From contig NZ_JABBFW010000006.1 in the NCBI RefSeq assembly GCF_012927045.1, positions 252,229 to 316,228 of the forward strand: 64,000 bases of DNA. Reading direction: 5' to 3'. Shown in pieces: positions 45,286 to 53,306 of this stretch. Origin of the DNA: Azohydromonas caseinilytica. Its GTDB lineage: Bacteria; Pseudomonadota; Gammaproteobacteria; Burkholderiales; Burkholderiaceae_C. The translations under genes were made by a program, and so were the position numbers. Numbering within the stretch: the stretch's first letter is position 1; every line of letters starts with the position of its first letter. The notes below the pieces were generated by a model, which was not told where the DNA came from, did not search any database, and saw only the letters and a program-made list of their open reading frames with translations.

Positions 45286-46400
45286 GCGTTCACCTCCTGC
45301 TGGCGCTCGCGCAGCAGCGCGGCCAGCACCGTCAGTGCCTCGCGCGCCACCTCGTCCTCGCCCTCCTGGCGCCGGCGCAGCTCGCCCAGCACCTCGCCCA
45401 GGTAGCCGTCGGCGCGCAGTGCCTCCACGTCCTCCTCGGTGGGCGCGAGCCGCAGCGCCTCGGCGTCCAGCTGCAGGCTGCGCAGCCGCCCCGCGGCCTC
45501 GCCCAGCAGCGCCTGCAGCCGCTGGTGCGCCGCCAGGTCAAGCCGGCCCGACAGCGTCAGCGACAGCACGTCCTGCGCGCCCAGCGCCGCCAGCGCCTCG
45601 CCCAGCCGATCCACATCGCCGGGCAGCGACAGCATTTCAGCCTGCTCGTGCCAGCGGAAACGGGCCACGGCATGGGACGTGACGATGGGCAAAGCTCCTG
45701 GCGCCGTGATCTCGACTTCGAGCACATGCCCCGGCGCGTTGCTTTTAAAACGGTCGGGCTCGGGCGTGCCGCTGTACCAGGTGCGCTCGTCGATCTGTTT
45801 CAGGCCGTGCCAGTCGCCCAGCGCCAGGTAGTCCAGCCGCGCGCGGCGGGCGCGGTCCGGGGCGATGGGGTTGGCCGAATCCACCTCCTCCGCCAACAGC
45901 CCCTGCACGCTGCCGTGCGCCAGGCCCACGCGCAGCAGGCCCGGGGGCGTCTCCAGGGTGTCGAAGGGCTCGGTGAGGTCGCTGTGGGTGTGGCGCTGCG
46001 TCAGCGGCGCGCCCAGCACGGCCAGGCCGATGTCGGGAAAGGCCTGCACGCCGGGCCGGTCGATCAGGTGCACGTTGGGCGGGATGCAGTTGAAACGCCG
46101 CGCGCGCGTCCACACGCTCTCGGCCAGCGCGGCGTCGTGGTTGCCGGGGATGAGCACCCAGGGACCGGCGAAGGCGGCCAGCGCGTTGAAGAGCCGGCGC
46201 AGCGTGCGCTCGGACACGGTCTGGGCATCGAACACGTCGCCGGCCACCAGCACGGCGTCCACGCCGCGCTCGCGCGCCAGCGCGGCGATGCGCTCCACGG
46301 TCAGGAAACGGGCTTCGGCCAGCGGGATGGCGTCATCCGGCGCAAAGCGGCCGTACTGGCGGCCGATCTGCCAGTCAGCGGTGTGCAGGAATCGGGTCAT
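45282..46400 (-). CDS. SbcD/YhaO-like DNA exonuclease subunit
   Basis: A 372-residue calcineurin-type metallophosphoesterase: FLHTADWQIGRQYG, VLVAGDVFDAQTVSE, VLIPGNHDAA and the later GLAHGSV and DYLALGDWH carry the metal ligands. It forms a two-gene operon with the YhaN-like ATPase, like SbcD with SbcC or YhaO with YhaN. The C-terminal capping domain is shorter than SbcD of E. coli. Confidence 0.9.
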   Translation of the reverse strand: MTRFLHTADWQIGRQYGRFAPDDAIPLAEARFLTVERIAALARERGVDAVLVAGDVFDAQTVSERTLRRLFNALAAFAGPWVLIPGNHDAALAESVWTRARRFNCIPPNVHLIDRPGVQAFPDIGLAVLGAPLTQRHTHSDLTEPFDTLETPPGLLRVGLAHGSVQGLLAEEVDSANPIAPDRARRARLDYLALGDWHGLKQIDERTWYSGTPEPDRFKSNAPGHVLEVEITAPGALPIVTSHAVARFRWHEQAEMLSLPGDVDRLGEALAALGAQDVLSLTLSGRLDLAAHQRLQALLGEAAGRLRSLQLDAEALRLAPTEEDVEALRADGYLGEVLGELRRRQEGEDEVAREALTVLAALLRERQQEVNA

Positions 46401-46472
46401 GGGAAACGGGAATGGGACTTCAGGGTTCGGATGAGCCGCCTGCCGGGCCGCCGCGCGGGCGGGTGAGTCCGA

Positions 46473-47483
46473 TCAGGCGGCGGAATACTGGCTGGCGGCC
46501 TCCTTGAGCCGCTGCGCCACCAGCGCGGCCAGGCTGGCGGGCCTGAGCACGCGCACCTGCTCGCCATGGCGCAGCACGTCCATGACGAGCTCGGTGGCCT
46601 CGGCATAGGGCAGCTTCAGGGTCAGCGCGCCGTCGGGCTCCAGGACGGCCTCCTGCGCCGGGTGCCACTGCTCGTGCCGCACCCACTGCGCCGCCTCGGG
46701 CGTGAAGCGCAGCGTGGCCCACTGCGGCTTGCCGTTGCCGGCGCCGCCGAAGATGCCGTAGCCCGCGTCCAGCTCGGATTCCACGGTGCGCAGGCCCACG
46801 TCGCGCGCGCGCTGCTCCAGCAGCCGCACCTGGCGCACGGCGTCCAGCGCGAAGCGGCGCAGGCGCTCGCTGTGGTGGCACCAGGCGTCCAGGTACCAGG
46901 TGCTGCGGTAGTGCACCAGGCGCTGCGGCGAGACCACGCGCTCGGTGTCCTCCTGGCGGCTGCGCACGAAGTAGTTCATGTGCACGCGCTGGCGCCGCGT
47001 CAGCGCGCTGCCGATGAGCTCGAAATGCCGCGGCGTCACCGGGCGCCGCGCGGGGCTGGCGATCTTCACGCGCCGCATCAGCTCGCGCGACTCGCTCTCG
47101 CTGGTGCCCAGCATGCCGTGCAGCCGCTCCAGCAGCGGCTGCAGGTGGCGCGCCAGCACGCCGCCCTCGTCCAGGCCCTGGATGAGCTGGTGCATGGTCA
47201 GCAGCGCGTGGATCTCGCCTTCGCTGAACCACAGCCCCGGCAGCTCATGGGCGGGGCTGGCGCTGCGGGGCGCCTCCGCCGGCGCCGCGAAACGGTAGCC
47301 GTTGCTGGGGCGGTCGTAGACGATGGGTGCGTTCATGCGCGAGCGCAGGTACTCCAGGTCGCGCTTGAGCGTGGCGCGCGAGACGCCCAGCTCGGCCATC
47401 AGCTCCGCGAAGCTCACGCTCCCGCCACCGCCCCGGCTGCGGATGAGCATCTCGATCTTGTAGAAGCGTTCGGTACGGTCCAC
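46473..47483 (-). CDS. WYL-domain transcriptional regulator (YafY-like)
   Basis: A 336-residue regulator with an N-terminal DeoR-type HTH (FAELMAELGVSRATLKRDLEYLRSRMNAPIVYDRPSNGYRF), a WYL domain (RVHMNYFVRSRQEDTERVVSPQRLVHYRSTWYLDAWCHHSERLRRFALDAVRQVRLL) and a WCX-like C-terminus. GTG start at 47481-47483. Upstream of the YhaO/YhaN pair on the same strand and divergent from the LexA-box gene. WYL proteins often respond to DNA damage or regulate defence loci. Confidence 0.9.
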   Translation of the reverse strand: MDRTERFYKIEMLIRSRGGGGSVSFAELMAELGVSRATLKRDLEYLRSRMNAPIVYDRPSNGYRFAAPAEAPRSASPAHELPGLWFSEGEIHALLTMHQLIQGLDEGGVLARHLQPLLERLHGMLGTSESESRELMRRVKIASPARRPVTPRHFELIGSALTRRQRVHMNYFVRSRQEDTERVVSPQRLVHYRSTWYLDAWCHHSERLRRFALDAVRQVRLLEQRARDVGLRTVESELDAGYGIFGGAGNGKPQWATLRFTPEAAQWVRHEQWHPAQEAVLEPDGALTLKLPYAEATELVMDVLRHGEQVRVLRPASLAALVAQRLKEAASQYSAA

Positions 47484-47619
47484 GGGCTCCCTCCCTGGGG
47501 CTCACTGGCGCGGGCGATCGTAACAACGCCCCACCGCCGCTCCCGCCGGGACGGGGGCTTGCGGATTATCCCCAAGGGATTGTCCACAGGCTCACCGGGT
47601 GAGCCAGATCAGGCGCATA

Positions 47620-47635
47620 CTGTATGAATCCACAG
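47620..47635. promoter_or_regulatory. LexA (SOS) box-like site
   Basis: CTGTATGAATCCACAG, matching the CTGT-N8-ACAG consensus exactly at its ends. It lies 31 bp upstream of the gene at 47667, in the promoter region between that gene and the WYL regulator. Confidence 0.7.
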
Positions 47636-47666
47636 GAACTGAACACAGTTATCCAGGAGCCGCGAC

Positions 47667-48722
47667 ATGACCCAGGGGAGGCTTGAATTCGACACGCCGG
47701 TGCAGGACCCGGTGGGCTTCGACATCGGCTGGGAGCACGCGCGCCACGCCCTGGCACCGCCGCCGGCCTGGCTGGGCCCCGGCAGCGCCCTGCGCCAGGG
47801 CTGGGAGGCGGGGCAGGCGCGCTTCGGCCGGCGCACGCGCGCGGCCACGCCCTCGGTGCGCGACTGGCTGCGGCTGCGCCTGCAGGCCTGGGAGCGCGGC
47901 AGCGACTTCGAGCTGCGCCAGGTCACGCCGCAGTTCCTGCGCCAGATCGAGGTCGGCCACTGCCCCGTCACCCGCGAGCCGCTGACCCAGGGCCTGGAGC
48001 GCCCCACCGACGCGAGCGTGGCCCAGCTGCTCGACACCGCGGGCTGCACTGCCGGCAACCTGGTGATGCTGAGCGCCGCCGCCAGCCAGGCCCGGGCTGC
48101 CGCGCGTGACCTGCCGCAGGTGCAGGCGCAGCAGCAGCGCCTGGCGCGCGGCGGCCTGGCCAGCCTGGACGGGCTCACCGCCGCGCAGTGGGCGCGCCTG
48201 GCCACGCTGCTGTCCTTCGTCACGCCGCTGCCGCACGAGGAGGCGGCGCGCCTGCCGCTGCACCTGCTGCCGCCGCCGCGGCTGCGCCTGGCCAACCCGG
48301 TGCAGGGGCTGCAGGCGCTGCTGACGCTGCAGCTGGCGCATCCGCAGTGGTCGCCGCGGCTGTCGCGCATCGAGGCGCTGTTCCAGGCGCTGGGGCTGCG
48401 CCAGGACTACAACCTGTTTATCCACACCCTCATTCCGCGCCTGCTGGCGGCGCAGGTGCGCGACGACCCGCTGCGCACCCGCTGGGCGCTGGAGGACGCC
48501 TGGTCGCACGAGGCGCTCAACCGCCGCTGGCAGCGCCTGGTGCTGCGGCTGGACGCCGACGCCAGCCAGACGCTGATCGGGCGCATGGTGGCGCGCGGCC
48601 TGGCGCCGCAGGGCTGGCTGGCGCAGGCCGAGGAGCCCACGGCCGAGGGCTGGACACCGGAGCGCCCGGGCTACGCCGCGCCGGCGCGGCGCCGCGCCCC
48701 CCAGCGCGCCGCCGGTGGTTGA
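47667..48722 (+). CDS. Conserved-type protein of unknown function with SOS-type promoter
   Basis: A 351-residue soluble protein with no recognised domain. It begins MTQGRLEFDTPVQDPVGFDIGWEHARHAL and is rich in Leu, Ala and Arg. Notable are YNLFIHTLIPRLL, LRTRWALEDAWSHEALNRRWQRLVLRLDADASQTLIGRMVARGLAPQGW and a basic C-terminus. Two Cys occur (GHCPVTREPL, TAGCTAGN). A LexA-box-like site precedes it, so induction by DNA damage is expected. Divergent from the WYL gene. Confidence 0.78.
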   Translation: MTQGRLEFDTPVQDPVGFDIGWEHARHALAPPPAWLGPGSALRQGWEAGQARFGRRTRAATPSVRDWLRLRLQAWERGSDFELRQVTPQFLRQIEVGHCPVTREPLTQGLERPTDASVAQLLDTAGCTAGNLVMLSAAASQARAAARDLPQVQAQQQRLARGGLASLDGLTAAQWARLATLLSFVTPLPHEEAARLPLHLLPPPRLRLANPVQGLQALLTLQLAHPQWSPRLSRIEALFQALGLRQDYNLFIHTLIPRLLAAQVRDDPLRTRWALEDAWSHEALNRRWQRLVLRLDADASQTLIGRMVARGLAPQGWLAQAEEPTAEGWTPERPGYAAPARRRAPQRAAGG

Positions 48723-48834
48723 GAAAGCACCGCGCGCCGTCCGGAAATCACGCTTCCCGACCCTGGGTCGGCATGTCCACCAGGACCCGCCCCGTAGACT
48801 TTTCCCTGCACTCTCGAGCAACAGCAGGGTTGGC

Positions 48835-49437
48835 ATGGACCAAGGAAGCGCAAGAAAAAACACGGTTCAGCATGGCCCGGACGCCATTCGCGGCAGCGTC
48901 GAATCACGCCGCCGCATGCTGCGCCGCAGCCTGGGCATGTCGGCCCCGGTGGTGCTGACGCTCACCAGCGTGCCGGTGGCGGCCGGCCAGTGCCTGAGCG
49001 CTTCCGCCTTCATCTCCGCCGCCACCTTCGCCAGCCGCCAGCCGGTCTCGCCGACCGGCTCGGCCAGCTGCACCGGCGCCTCGCCCGACGAGTGGGGCAG
49101 CAACCCCGCGTACTGGCCCGGCGGCGTCAAGAGCGAGACCCCCTTCCAGCAGGAATTCGGCAGCAGGCCCCTGACGCCCGGCTTCGACGAGAACACCACG
49201 CTGCTGGAAGTGCTGGAGGTGTCCGACTCGGTGGAGGCCCATGTCACGGCCGCGCTGCTCAATGCCCACCGCGGCGGCATGACCGCACCGTTCGACTCGC
49301 CCACCAACGTGCTGGGCCTGTGGGCCAACATCCGCGCCAACGGCGGCTACTACCGCAGCGGCTATCTCTACGCTCAGCAGGCCGCCATGACCCCGGAAGG
49401 CACACTCGACTGGCTGGCCCTGACCTGGAAGCCGTAG
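48835..49437 (+). CDS. Secreted protein, HPr-rel-A island paralog 1
   Basis: A 200-residue protein starting MDQGSARKN. Residues about 24-51 are a Tat-like or basic Sec signal (RRRMLRRSLGMSAPVVLTLTSVPVAAG). The mature part begins QCLSASAFISAATFASRQP and has a second Cys (SASCTGASPDEWG), then a helical part (ENTTLLEVLEVSDSVEAHVTAALLNAHRGGM) and the C-terminal GYYRSGYLYAQQAAMTPEGTLDWLALTWKP. 36% to 45% visually identical blocks are shared with the gene at 49648. Unknown family; probably the substrate or partner of the kinase/PqqD module downstream. Good AGGG ribosome site. Confidence 0.8.
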   Translation: MDQGSARKNTVQHGPDAIRGSVESRRRMLRRSLGMSAPVVLTLTSVPVAAGQCLSASAFISAATFASRQPVSPTGSASCTGASPDEWGSNPAYWPGGVKSETPFQQEFGSRPLTPGFDENTTLLEVLEVSDSVEAHVTAALLNAHRGGMTAPFDSPTNVLGLWANIRANGGYYRSGYLYAQQAAMTPEGTLDWLALTWKP

Positions 49438-49647
49438 ATACTCCGGCTTCCGGCTTCCGGCCTCCACTTCCGCAACCACCGCGCGGCCGCCACACGGCCG
49501 CGCCGCACCCGCTGCCGGGCCGGGGCAAGGGGCCGGACGGGCCTGTCAATCTCATGGAGCTGATGCGCCGCAAGAAGGCCGGCGGCGCATCGGTCGTTTC
49601 TGCATTTACACTTTTTGTTGCGAACAATGCCAGACAAAGGGAAGGTT

Positions 49648-50235
49648 ATGGACCAGCACAGGAGTGCGCCTGAGACGCTGCCGGGAGGCTCGGACGCCGT
49701 CCGCAGCCTGGAATCGCGGCGTCGCATGCTGCGCCGGAGCCTGGGCGTGGCCGCCCCGGTGGTGCTGACCCTCACCAGTGCGCCGGTGTCGGCGGGCATG
49801 TGCGTCACGGCGTCGAGCTTCGTCTCCGCCGCCACCTTCGCCAGCCGGCAGCCCAAGGGCATGGACTCGTCGCTGTGCAGCGGGCTGTCGCCCACCGACT
49901 GGGCCTACAACACCAGCTGGCCCATGGGCGTGGACCGCCAGACCGCCACCTTCGCCGAGAAGCTCGGCAGCGAGCCGCTTTCGGGCTTCCCCGCCGAGGC
50001 CACGCTGCTGGAGATCCTGCAGCAGCCCGCCTCGCTGGAAGCGCATGTGGCGGCGGTGTGGCTCAGCGCCTACCGCGGCGGCATGCCCCGGCCCTTCGAG
50101 GACGGCGACGCCGTCAAGGAGGTCTGGGTCAACATCCGCAACAACGGCGGCTTCTACCGGCCCATGGACCTGCAGCTCCCGCCCCTGACCGAAAGCGGCA
50201 CGCTGGACTGGCTGGCCACCACCTGGAAGCAGTAA
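49648..50235 (+). CDS. Secreted protein, HPr-rel-A island paralog 2
   Basis: A 195-residue paralog of 48835, also starting MDQ (ATG 49648, AAGGGAAGG site just upstream; the earlier ATG at 49627 is less likely). Shared are the signal RRRMLRRSLGVAAPVVLTLTSAPVSAGMC, the SAATFASRQP start of the mature protein, a second Cys (SSLCSGLSPTDWA), ATLLEILQQPASLEAHVAAVWLSAYRGGM, VWVNIRNNGGFYRP and the C-terminal ESGTLDWLATTWKQ. The pair arose by tandem duplication. Followed 20 bp later by the PqqD-like gene. Confidence 0.82.
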   Translation: MDQHRSAPETLPGGSDAVRSLESRRRMLRRSLGVAAPVVLTLTSAPVSAGMCVTASSFVSAATFASRQPKGMDSSLCSGLSPTDWAYNTSWPMGVDRQTATFAEKLGSEPLSGFPAEATLLEILQQPASLEAHVAAVWLSAYRGGMPRPFEDGDAVKEVWVNIRNNGGFYRPMDLQLPPLTESGTLDWLATTWKQ

Positions 50236-50255
50236 TCCGGCCCTTTTCCCCCACG

Positions 50256-50555
50256 ATGCACACGCGCTATGCCGTGCCCGCGGGCACGCTGCACTGGCGC
50301 CGCTGGGACGAGGAGATGGCGGTCTACGACACCGCCTCGGGCAATACGCACCTGCTCTCTCCCGCCGCCGCCGAGGTGCTGCTGGCGCTGCTGGACAGCC
50401 CCGAGCCCCAGGATGCCGCGGCGCTGGCCCGGCAGCTCCTGCCGGGCGAGGACGGCGCCCCGCCCCTGGACGATGACGTGCGCGCGCTGCGCGCCGTGCT
50501 GCAGGGCCTGGCCAAGCTGGACCTGGTGAACGAAGTACCCCCTTCAGCCCCATGA
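50256..50555 (+). CDS. PqqD-like protein of the HPr-rel-A system
   Basis: A 99-residue winged-helix PqqD-type protein (WRRWDEEMAVYDTASGNTHLLSPAAAEVLLALLD). PqqD proteins present peptides to modifying enzymes. In this gene order, followed directly by an HprK-related kinase and a nucleotidyltransferase, it matches the HPr-rel-A set described in TIGRFAM-type models. Overlaps the kinase start by 4 bp. Confidence 0.85.
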   Translation: MHTRYAVPAGTLHWRRWDEEMAVYDTASGNTHLLSPAAAEVLLALLDSPEPQDAAALARQLLPGEDGAPPLDDDVRALRAVLQGLAKLDLVNEVPPSAP

Positions 50556-51469
50556 GAGTCGATGCGCTGGACGCGCGCGCGCTGCGCCGGCGGCTGCGCG
50601 GCCCGGGCCTGCGGCTGCGTACCGGGCCGGTGCTCAACTGCATCCGCTCGCCGCTGGAGGCGGTGGCGCGCGGCATCGAGCTGCACTACGCCGCGCACGC
50701 GGTGGAGGACAAGGCTTTCGCCGACTTCCACGTCAGCGTCGAGCGCCCCGCCGGCCCGCGGCGCTGGTGGCGGCCGCAGGTGGTGTTCAAGCTCGACGGC
50801 GAGTCGCCCTTCACGCCGCTGCCCGGCGACCAGGGCTTCCCGATCTTGGAATGGGGCCTGAACTGGTGCATCACCGGGCTGTACCACCGCTTCCTCACGC
50901 TGCACGCGGCAGTGCTGGAACGCGGGGGCCGCGCGCTGGTGCTGCCCGCGCCGTCGGGCTCGGGCAAGAGCACGCTGTGCGCGGCGCTGGCCCTGAGCGG
51001 CTGGCGGCTGCTGTCGGACGAGCTCGCGCTCATCGACCCCGCCACCGGGCTGATCCACCCGCTGCCGCGCCCGGTGAGCCTCAAGAACGCCTCCATCGAC
51101 GTCATCCGCCGCTTCGCGCCCGCGGCCCGCTTCGGCCCGCCGGTGCACGAGACCAGCAAGGGCACCGTGGTGCACATGGCGCCGCCGGCCGAGGGCGTGG
51201 CGCGCGCCGGCGAGCCCGCGCGCCCGGGCTGGATCGTGCTGCCGCGCTACGCGGCCGGGCAGCCGGCGCAGCTGCAGCCGCTGCCCAAGGCGCAGGCGCT
51301 GATGCAGCTCATCGAGAACGCCTTCAACTACAACGTCCACGGCTTGGCCGGTTTCGACGCGCTGTCGGAGCTGGTGGACCGCAGCGGCTGCCACCGCTTC
51401 AGCTATGCCCGGCTGGAGGAGGCCGTGGCGGTGTTCGATGCCCTGGCTGCCGAGGCGCGCGCGGCATGA
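50552..51469 (+). CDS. HprK-related kinase A
   Basis: A 305-residue P-loop kinase related to HPr kinase/phosphorylase. Walker A is LPAPSGSGKSTLCAALAL near residue 131. The N-terminal third is distinct from HprK. Downstream DELALIDPATGLIHPLPRPVSLKN and PPVHETSKGTVVHMAPP match the HprK-related kinase A group. Substrate unknown; no HPr protein is nearby. Overlaps genes on both sides, so the three-gene module is translated as a unit. Confidence 0.88.
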   Translation: MRVDALDARALRRRLRGPGLRLRTGPVLNCIRSPLEAVARGIELHYAAHAVEDKAFADFHVSVERPAGPRRWWRPQVVFKLDGESPFTPLPGDQGFPILEWGLNWCITGLYHRFLTLHAAVLERGGRALVLPAPSGSGKSTLCAALALSGWRLLSDELALIDPATGLIHPLPRPVSLKNASIDVIRRFAPAARFGPPVHETSKGTVVHMAPPAEGVARAGEPARPGWIVLPRYAAGQPAQLQPLPKAQALMQLIENAFNYNVHGLAGFDALSELVDRSGCHRFSYARLEEAVAVFDALAAEARAA

Positions 51470-52581
51470 ACGAGGTGCCTCGCTTCGTGCCCGACGCCGG
51501 GCTGTTGCCCTGGGCGCTGGCGCAGCCCGGGGCCCTGCCGGCACTGCCGCTGCCGCGCTGGGAGCTGCTGCTGCGCCAGGCCCGCAGTGCCGGGCTGCAC
51601 GGGCGCCTGGCGCAGCGGCTGCAGGCGCGGGGGCTGCTGGAAGCGGTGCCCGAGGCGCCGCGCGCGCACCTGGAAGCCGCGCTGCTGCTGGCGCGGGCCC
51701 AGCACGAGGAGATCCGCCGCGAGGCCCGGCACCTGCGTCGCGCGCTGGCGCCGCTGTCGCTGCCGCTGGTGCTGCTCAAGGGCGCGGCCTACGTGCTGGC
51801 CGAATTGCCGGCGGCGCAAGGGCGGCTGTTCTCGGACACCGACGTGCTGGTGCCGCTGGCGCGGCTGGCCGAGGTCGAGTTCCAGCTCCAGGCGCACGGC
51901 TGGCGGCTGGACCCCGACATCAGCGCCTACGACCAGCACTACTACCGCGCCTGGATGCACGAGCTGCCGCCCATGACGCACCAGCGCCGCTTCACCACGG
52001 TGGACGTGCACCACGCCCTGCTGCCGCGCACCGCGCGCCGGCATCCCGACACCGCCAAGCTGCTGGCCGCTGCGCGGCCCACCGCGCTGGCGGGCGTGCG
52101 GGTGCTGGCTCCGGCCGACATGGTGCTGCACGCCATGACGCACCTGCTACGCAACGAGGAGTTCAGCCACGGGCTGCGTGACCTCTCGGACATCGACAGC
52201 CTGCTGCGCCACTTCGGCGCCGAAGGGGATTTCTGGCCGGCGCTGCTGGCGCGCGCGCGCGAGCTGGACCTGGCCCGCGAGCTGCACTACGGCCTGCGCG
52301 CCGCCCGGCGCCTGCTGGACACGCCGGTGCCGGAGGCGACGCTGCGCGGCGCCGCGCAGGCCGCCCCGGGCCCGGCGCTGCAGCCGCTGATGGATGCGCT
52401 GTGGGCGCGTGCGCTGCGCTGCCCGCATCCCGACACCCGGCTGCCTCTCACCGGCGCCGCCCTCTTCCTGCTCTACCTGCGCGCCCACGCCCTGCGCATG
52501 CCCCCGGGAATGCTGCTGCGCCATGCCTGGACCAAGACCCGGCTGCTGTGGCGGGAGCGGCCGGCAGCAGCCGGGCGCTAG
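51466..52581 (+). CDS. Nucleotidyltransferase-family protein of the HPr-rel-A module
   Basis: A 371-residue protein of the NTP_transf_5-like family: LLKGAAYVLAELPAAQGRLFSDTDVLVPLARLAEVEFQLQAHGW carries the metal-binding D-x-D, and TTVDVHHALLPR the later acidic site. The rest is helical (ADMVLHAMTHLLRNEEFSHGLRDLSDIDSLLRHF). It probably transfers a nucleotidyl group to an unknown acceptor. Last gene of the module. Confidence 0.85.
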   Translation: MNEVPRFVPDAGLLPWALAQPGALPALPLPRWELLLRQARSAGLHGRLAQRLQARGLLEAVPEAPRAHLEAALLLARAQHEEIRREARHLRRALAPLSLPLVLLKGAAYVLAELPAAQGRLFSDTDVLVPLARLAEVEFQLQAHGWRLDPDISAYDQHYYRAWMHELPPMTHQRRFTTVDVHHALLPRTARRHPDTAKLLAAARPTALAGVRVLAPADMVLHAMTHLLRNEEFSHGLRDLSDIDSLLRHFGAEGDFWPALLARARELDLARELHYGLRAARRLLDTPVPEATLRGAAQAAPGPALQPLMDALWARALRCPHPDTRLPLTGAALFLLYLRAHALRMPPGMLLRHAWTKTRLLWRERPAAAGR

Positions 52582-52793
52582 CGGTTCCGGCGCCGTCCCG
52601 GGCACGCTCCGTCCCCCGGCACATCTGCCCCACGGCCCGGGCCGGCGCCGGGGCACATCCGGTAACCGGGGCCTTCCGGCTGCCCCCGAACATCAGGGTT
52701 GTGCGCCGAATGCGGCGGGCGCCTGCGCAGCCCGGCTCGGGTGGCGGCATCCGGCCGGCGTTGCGGCAGTACGGCGCACCCGGGAGGCGGGCC

Positions 52794-53003
52794 ATGGTGT
52801 CGTGGTGGTGGTTGCTGCTGGCGTTCTGGATCGGCGGCGCGTTGGGCCTGGCGCTGGGCGCCCTGGCCGCGGTGTCCCGCCGCGCCGGTGCCGACGAGCC
52901 GGAGGAGCCCGAGGCGCGGGAGCCCTGGAGCGACGACCGCGGCGGCGCCCCGCCCCATGCCGGCAGCGGCGCCCGGCGCGGCGGCACGGTGCCCCGAGGC
53001 TGA
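52794..53003 (+). CDS. Small single-pass membrane protein
   Basis: A 69-residue protein with an N-terminal membrane helix (WWWLLLAFWIGGALGLALGALAAV) and an acidic/Gly-rich tail. GGGAGG lies 8 bp upstream of the ATG. No family recognised. Stands between the nucleotidyltransferase and the convergent O-antigen-ligase gene; the real coding status is uncertain. Confidence 0.5.
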   Translation: MVSWWWLLLAFWIGGALGLALGALAAVSRRAGADEPEEPEAREPWSDDRGGAPPHAGSGARRGGTVPRG

Positions 53004-53215
53004 GCCAGCGAAGATCCGGGCCCACCGCGCCGCCCTAAGCCTCGCCTAACCTTCCGCCAGCAACATGCCGGCAAAGGCGCTCGCCGAGGATGGCGCCAGC
53101 GCTTGAACCCCTTTCAGGGCGACTCGCGGGCCGGGTGACTACTCCTCCTCCCCTTTGCCGCTATTCCCGTCCCGCGCAGCTCCGGCTGCCGCCCTCTTTC
53201 TTGCTCGCTGGTCCG

Positions 53216-53282
53216 GATTGGTCAGAAAAGCTGGACAAAACTCCCACCGAGTGGGGAGATTTTTCAGCTTTTCTGGACAATC
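53216..53282 (-). terminator. Nested long hairpin with terminator, downstream of the O-antigen-ligase gene
   Basis: Near-perfect 20-bp inverted arms (GATTG..AGAAAAGCTG and its complement) enclose a second hairpin CTCCC..GGGAG. On the minus strand this is followed by TTTT, 25 bp past the end of the ligase gene. Outer arms with an internal terminator are unusual and could make termination depend on folding order. Confidence 0.75.
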
Positions 53283-53306
53283 CCGGGCCACCGGCCTGAC
53301 GGAGGC

